This document shows, one piece after another, positions 7,530 to 10,663 of a stretch of DNA of 10,663 bases. The DNA comes from Pseudomonadota bacterium (GTDB taxonomy: Bacteria; Pseudomonadota; Alphaproteobacteria; Sphingomonadales; Sphingomonadaceae), in the NCBI GenBank assembly GCA_030271565.1, contig JARXKR010000025.1, positions 2,033-12,695 of the forward strand, read 5' to 3'. The notes under the pieces were generated by a model, which was not told the DNA's origin, ran no database searches, and saw only the letters and a program-made list of their open reading frames with translations. The position numbers and the translations under genes are program-made. How positions within the stretch are numbered: the first letter of the stretch is position 1; each line of letters opens with the position of its first letter.

Positions 7530-7568
7530 CGCGACCCGCAGCCTCTGTCTCCGTGCAATCGGGGGTTA

Positions 7569-7625
7569 GGCAGCGCTTTTAGGGGAGGCAACGCACAGTG
7601 CCAAGCGATTGCGCTGGCAGCGCTT
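7569..7625. repeat. 10-bp direct repeat in the intergenic gap
   Basis: GGCAGCGCTT occurs at 7569-7578 and again at 7616-7625. The second copy is part of the near-palindrome GCGCTGGCAGCGC (7611-7623). The gap between the Hpt-like gene and the next gene otherwise shows nothing coding. A regulatory role is possible but not supported beyond the repeat itself. Confidence 0.3.
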
Positions 7626-7636
7626 CGAACGATGGC

Positions 7637-7939
7637 TCAGGCCGCCGAAAAATCGTCCAGAAACAGCGCGATCCGTCGCAGGACGCTGGGATCGCCCGGG
7701 GCTCCCTCGATCGCCTCTTCAGCCAGCACCAGCAGCGGTTCGGCGTGAAAACTGGCCGCAACCCCTTTCAAGCGCAGTGCCGCCATTTGCCAATTGCCAT
7801 CGCAGCGCGACCGCCGCAACAGGTCGAGCTGGCGCGCGACGCTGTCGCTAAACGCTTGACGTAGTTCGCTAAACAGCGCGGGATCGGCACCCGCAGCTGC
7901 GGCAAGGGTCGCGTCGAGGGCACCTGCTTCATAAGCCAT
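7637..7939 (-). CDS. Hpt-like protein lacking the phosphoacceptor histidine
   Basis: A 100-residue all-helical protein. Hpt domains carry phosphate on a histidine in the motif AHxLKGSA and pass it between response regulators. Here residues 53-61 read AALRLKGVA: Lys58-Gly59 and the helix pattern are kept, but Leu55 (codon CTG) replaces the histidine. The next part, ASFHAEPLLVLAEEAIEGA (62-80), fits the second half of the Hpt core. The only histidine, His65, lies ten residues later and is not at the catalytic position. ATG 7939 is chosen; an in-frame GTG at 7948 is possible, and neither has a ribosome binding site. It is the first gene of the minus-strand cluster and shares a 70-base divergent promoter region with the coiled-coil gene. 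It may bind a regulator without phosphotransfer. Confidence 0.82.
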   Translation of the reverse strand: MAYEAGALDATLAAAAGADPALFSELRQAFSDSVARQLDLLRRSRCDGNWQMAALRLKGVAASFHAEPLLVLAEEAIEGAPGDPSVLRRIALFLDDFSAA

Positions 7940-8009
7940 GCAGGGCACGGTAACGGGGAGTGGTTAAACCGGGGTTTATCCTCCGCCTATTCATGGTAAA
8001 CATAGTGCC
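7940..8009. promoter_or_regulatory. divergent promoter region with inverted repeat and CtrA-like site
   Basis: Seventy bases separate the Hpt-like and coiled-coil starts. TAAACC (7965-7970) and GGTTTA (7973-7978) form a perfect inverted repeat around GG. The same bases read TTAA-N7-TTTA (7964-7978), one base away from the CtrA consensus TTAA-N7-TTAA. ATGGTAAA (7993-8000) reads TTTACCAT on the minus strand, one base from the CtrA half-site TTAACCAT. No ribosome binding site precedes ATG 8010, so the plus transcript could be leaderless. CtrA control is inference. Confidence 0.45.
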
Positions 8010-10616
8010 ATGACCAGGGGAACCATCGCCGCCGTCGAAACGCAGCCGCTTGTCGAAGCGAGCGAGACCGACGAACTCATCCTTGAACATGTCGCTACCG
8101 AAGATGACTGGTGGGAAGAGCCCACCCCTCGTCCAAAGCGGCGCTGGGGGGCGCTGGCTGCGGCCTTGCTCGCCGTTGCGGCCGTGATCGGTTGGACCGC
8201 GCTGTTTCTCGTGGCCAACTTCGACGCGATGCGAGACGCCAGCGACCTCATCCTATGGACCGGGTGGCTGCGTGATTGGGCGGTCCCGGTCGTACTCGTC
8301 GCGGTGGTCTGGCTGCTGACGATGCGCAACAGCCGCCGCGAAGCCGTCCGATTTGGCGAAACCGCACGGATGCTGAGCGATGAAGCGCTCAAGCTCGAAG
8401 AGCGGCTGACTACGGTTAATCGCGAACTGAGCCTGGCCCGCGAATTCATCGCGGCCCAGTCACGCGATATCGATTCGCTGGGCCGGGTGGCAACCGAACG
8501 CCTGTCGCAGCACGCCGAGCGCCTGGTCAGCCTGATCCATGACAACGGCACCCGGATCGATGCAATCGGGGACGTCAGCAGTGCCGCGCTCGAAAATATG
8601 GAAAAGCTGCGCAGCCAGCTGCCGGTGATCGCCAGCTCGGCCAAGGATGTGACCAACAACATCGGGACAGCGGGCCGCTCTGCGCACGCTCAGCTTGATG
8701 GCCTGATCACCGGGTTCAAGAAGCTCAACGAATTTGGCCAGGCGAGCGAGCGGCAGGTGCTTAACCTGCGCGGGCTGGTCGATGAGACCATTGCTGAATT
8801 CACCCGCCAGACCGACCAGCTTGGAACGATCGCCGAACAGCGCTTTGCTGCGCTGGCGGAAGGCGGCGAACAGGTTCGTGCCGAGATCGATAGCCGCGAA
8901 GTGGAAGCGCTCGCCGCGATCCGCAGCCGGGCCGCCGCGCTCGGCGAAGAACTGGCGGATGTGCGCACCACGCTCGATCAGCAGGAAGCCGAAAGCCTGA
9001 CTTCGCTGCGGGCGCGGCTCAGCGCAGTGCGCGATGAAAGCTCCGCGCTGGCGCGCTCGCTGCGCGAAGGTGAGAACGGCGCGCTCGAAGCCTGGCGCGG
9101 GGCGATCGCCCAACTTGAGACTGACCTCCGGGCCGCGATCAACCAGGTCGGCGAAATCGATCGCAAGGCAATGGATTCGGCGCGCGCGCGGCTGGCCGAA
9201 CTGACTGCAGAGGCCGCTCAGGTCGACGAACGTCTGGCCGAACGCGACCGGCTGTTCGCAGCCGAACTCGATCAGCGGCAAAGTGAATTCGACACGCGGC
9301 ACGATCAGTTCGTCGCCCGTCTCGGCGAGCAGATGTCGGCGCTTGACGAAGCAGTTGCCAGCCAGCGCAGTGCACAGGATAACCACCTTGCCGCATTGCA
9401 AGCGCGCAATGGTGAAATCGGCGAGCGACTGGCGGCGTTCTCAAGCCAGATCGCGAACATCGCGGCACAGGGCGGCGAAGCAGAAGGCAAGCTGAGCGCG
9501 AGCGTTGCATCCATCTCGGAAAGCCTCAGCGCCAGCAATTCGGCAATCTCCGCGACCGACAGCGCGGTCGCCGTCTTGACCGACAATGCGGTACGCCTGC
9601 TCGAGCTCATCCAGGCCAGCGTGCAGCACACCAGTGAGAACTTGCCGGCAGCGATCGGGACCAGCGAAAGCCGCCTCGGCAAGATCGAGGAACGCGTCCG
9701 CGCGGTCCACGCGCTGTCGGGTGAAGCGGCATCACGCGGCGAAACCCTGCTCGCGCAGACCGGACAAAGCCGCGAGGCCTTGACCGGCGCAGTCGAGCAG
9801 ATGACCGCGCTGCATGGTCAGGTGGCCCAGTCGCAAGCACAGCACGCTGCGAGCCTCGCCGAACTGCAGAACGCGCTCGACACGGTACGGACCGAGAGCC
9901 TGTCGGTGGCTGAACTGGCGCAAGGCCAGTTGACCAAATCGATCGAACAACTCAACGCGTCGGCACGCGATGCCGTCGCCGGAATAGCGACGATGAGCGC
10001 GCATTCGATTTCGGCTCTGGCCGGGCGGATCGGTGAAGAAAGCGGCGCGGCAATCGACACTGCGTTGCGCGAGCGCGCTGCTGAAATTGCCGGCCAGCTA
10101 GAGGAAGCCTCAGCCAAGGCCGCCAGCGCGAGCCGCGAAGCTGCGGTTCAATTGCGCGATCAACTCGCCAAGGTCAATGAACTCGCCGGCAACCTCGAGC
10201 GCCGTGTGGCGCACGCTCGAACCCGCGCCGAAGAGCAGGTCGATCACGATTTTGCCCGCCGCGTTGCGCTGATTACCGAGAGCCTCAATTCGAACGCGAT
10301 TGATATCGCCCGCGCGCTCGACAGCGATGTGACCGACACCGCCTGGGCGGCCTATCTCAAAGGCGACCGCGGCATTTTCACCCGCCGCGCAGTCCGCTTA
10401 CTCGACGCACCCGAGGCCAAGGCCGTGGCGCAGCTTTACGAAGCCGACCGCGATTTCCGCGATCACGTCAGCCGCTACATCCACGATTTCGAGGCAATGC
10501 TGCGCCAGTTGCTGTCCACCCGCGATGGGCATGCGCTTGGCGTGACGCTGCTATCATCGGATATGGGCAAGCTTTACGTGTCGCTGGCGCAGGCGATCGA
10601 GCGGTTGCGAAACTAG
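8010..10616 (+). CDS. TipN-like two-TM coiled-coil protein (putative polarity factor)
   Basis: 868 residues. An acidic cytoplasmic N-terminus (1-40) leads to RPKRRW and a membrane helix (about 47-70). A short loop and a second helix (about 90-105) follow, then MRNSRR. By the positive-inside rule both ends are cytoplasmic. Residues about 110-750 are a long coiled coil rich in Ala, Glu, Arg and Gln, with a 29-residue repeat at 297-441. The last 100 residues are different and look folded: DTAWAAYLKGDRGIFTRRA (776-794) and LGVTLLSSDMGKLYVSLAQA (843-862). This layout matches Caulobacter TipN (about 880 residues, two N-terminal TM helices, coiled coil), which marks the new pole and affects FtsZ and flagellum placement. 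The match rests on architecture and recalled C-terminal similarity. No ATPase or SMC head motif is present. It starts at ATG without a ribosome binding site and is divergent from the Hpt-like gene. Confidence 0.88.
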   Translation: MTRGTIAAVETQPLVEASETDELILEHVATEDDWWEEPTPRPKRRWGALAAALLAVAAVIGWTALFLVANFDAMRDASDLILWTGWLRDWAVPVVLVAVVWLLTMRNSRREAVRFGETARMLSDEALKLEERLTTVNRELSLAREFIAAQSRDIDSLGRVATERLSQHAERLVSLIHDNGTRIDAIGDVSSAALENMEKLRSQLPVIASSAKDVTNNIGTAGRSAHAQLDGLITGFKKLNEFGQASERQVLNLRGLVDETIAEFTRQTDQLGTIAEQRFAALAEGGEQVRAEIDSREVEALAAIRSRAAALGEELADVRTTLDQQEAESLTSLRARLSAVRDESSALARSLREGENGALEAWRGAIAQLETDLRAAINQVGEIDRKAMDSARARLAELTAEAAQVDERLAERDRLFAAELDQRQSEFDTRHDQFVARLGEQMSALDEAVASQRSAQDNHLAALQARNGEIGERLAAFSSQIANIAAQGGEAEGKLSASVASISESLSASNSAISATDSAVAVLTDNAVRLLELIQASVQHTSENLPAAIGTSESRLGKIEERVRAVHALSGEAASRGETLLAQTGQSREALTGAVEQMTALHGQVAQSQAQHAASLAELQNALDTVRTESLSVAELAQGQLTKSIEQLNASARDAVAGIATMSAHSISALAGRIGEESGAAIDTALRERAAEIAGQLEEASAKAASASREAAVQLRDQLAKVNELAGNLERRVAHARTRAEEQVDHDFARRVALITESLNSNAIDIARALDSDVTDTAWAAYLKGDRGIFTRRAVRLLDAPEAKAVAQLYEADRDFRDHVSRYIHDFEAMLRQLLSTRDGHALGVTLLSSDMGKLYVSLAQAIERLRN
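8898..9332 (+). repeat. five tandem 29-residue (87-bp) repeats within the coiled coil
   Basis: Residues 297-441 of the coiled-coil protein align in steps of exactly 29. Position 1 is Glu, Glu, Glu, Asp, Asp. Position 9 is Arg in the first four units (305, 334, 363, 392). Position 11 is mostly Arg (307, 336, 394, 423). Positions 15, 22 and 26 are mostly hydrophobic. A weaker unit precedes at 268-296 (from base 8811). The repeat is at protein level; the DNA copies have diverged. Confidence 0.6.
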
Positions 10617-10663
10617 CTGCCGAACCAGCGGGTGACGTCGATGCTGTCGACGGTCAGCCAGCC
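10613..10663 (-). CDS. C-terminal end of an unidentified converging gene
   Basis: On the minus strand an open frame enters from the right edge and ends at TAG (10615-10613). It encodes the last 16 residues, GWLTVDSIDVTRWFGS. The composition looks like a genuine protein tail, and the stop overlaps the stop of the coiled-coil gene, as expected for two packed converging genes. The piece is too short to identify. Confidence 0.5.
   Translation of the reverse strand, partial: GWLTVDSIDVTRWFGS

Noticed and set aside
8460..9401. A 313-codon minus-strand frame inside the coiled-coil gene
   Set aside because: The plus frame gives a coherent membrane and coiled-coil protein; this one is a shadow created by its repetitive codon pattern.
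8010..10616. SMC-type or other ATPase identity for the coiled-coil protein
   Set aside because: No Walker A, Walker B or signature motif is visible, and the protein begins with two membrane helices.

Overview
The window is GC-rich and fully packed with protein genes. Gene order and protein style point to an alphaproteobacterium, most likely a sphingomonad (Erythrobacter/Novosphingobium-like). The pointers are a ComEC gene divergent from a 427-residue type II citrate synthase, a PleC/DivJ-style dimerisation helix in a kinase-like protein, and a two-TM coiled-coil protein resembling the Caulobacter polarity factor TipN. Taxonomy is inferred from protein character only. I see no tRNA, rRNA, insertion sequence, CRISPR array or phage gene, and no gene-free stretch longer than about 210 bases.

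Layout: (1) 1-2193, minus: comEC, running off the left edge. (2) 2194-2402: divergent promoter region with a perfect 8-bp hairpin ahead of gltA. (3) 2403-3686, plus: gltA, followed by a 70-residue membrane protein (3747-3959) with a strong ribosome binding site. (4) 3912-7939, minus: a four-gene cluster read from right to left. It encodes an Hpt-like protein, a nucleotidyltransferase-like protein fused to a membrane domain, an unrecognised helical protein, and a histidine-kinase-like protein. Its last gene overlaps the small membrane protein tail to tail by 48 bases. (5) 7940-8009: divergent promoter region with an inverted repeat that nearly matches a CtrA site. (6) 8010-10616, plus: the TipN-like coiled-coil protein. 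(7) 10613-10663: the tail of a converging minus-strand gene.

The most interesting point is the minus-strand cluster. Its kinase-like protein keeps all ATP-binding boxes but has proline where the H-box histidine should be. Its Hpt-like protein has leucine where the phosphoacceptor histidine should be. Two phosphorelay-type proteins in one cluster have therefore both lost their phosphorylation site, and they sit opposite a polarity-factor-like gene behind a possible CtrA site. I infer a non-phosphorylating, cell-cycle or polarity-linked regulatory module, analogous in principle to the pseudokinase DivL. Sequence alone cannot prove this. The coiled-coil protein also contains a regular 29-residue tandem repeat (residues 297-441).
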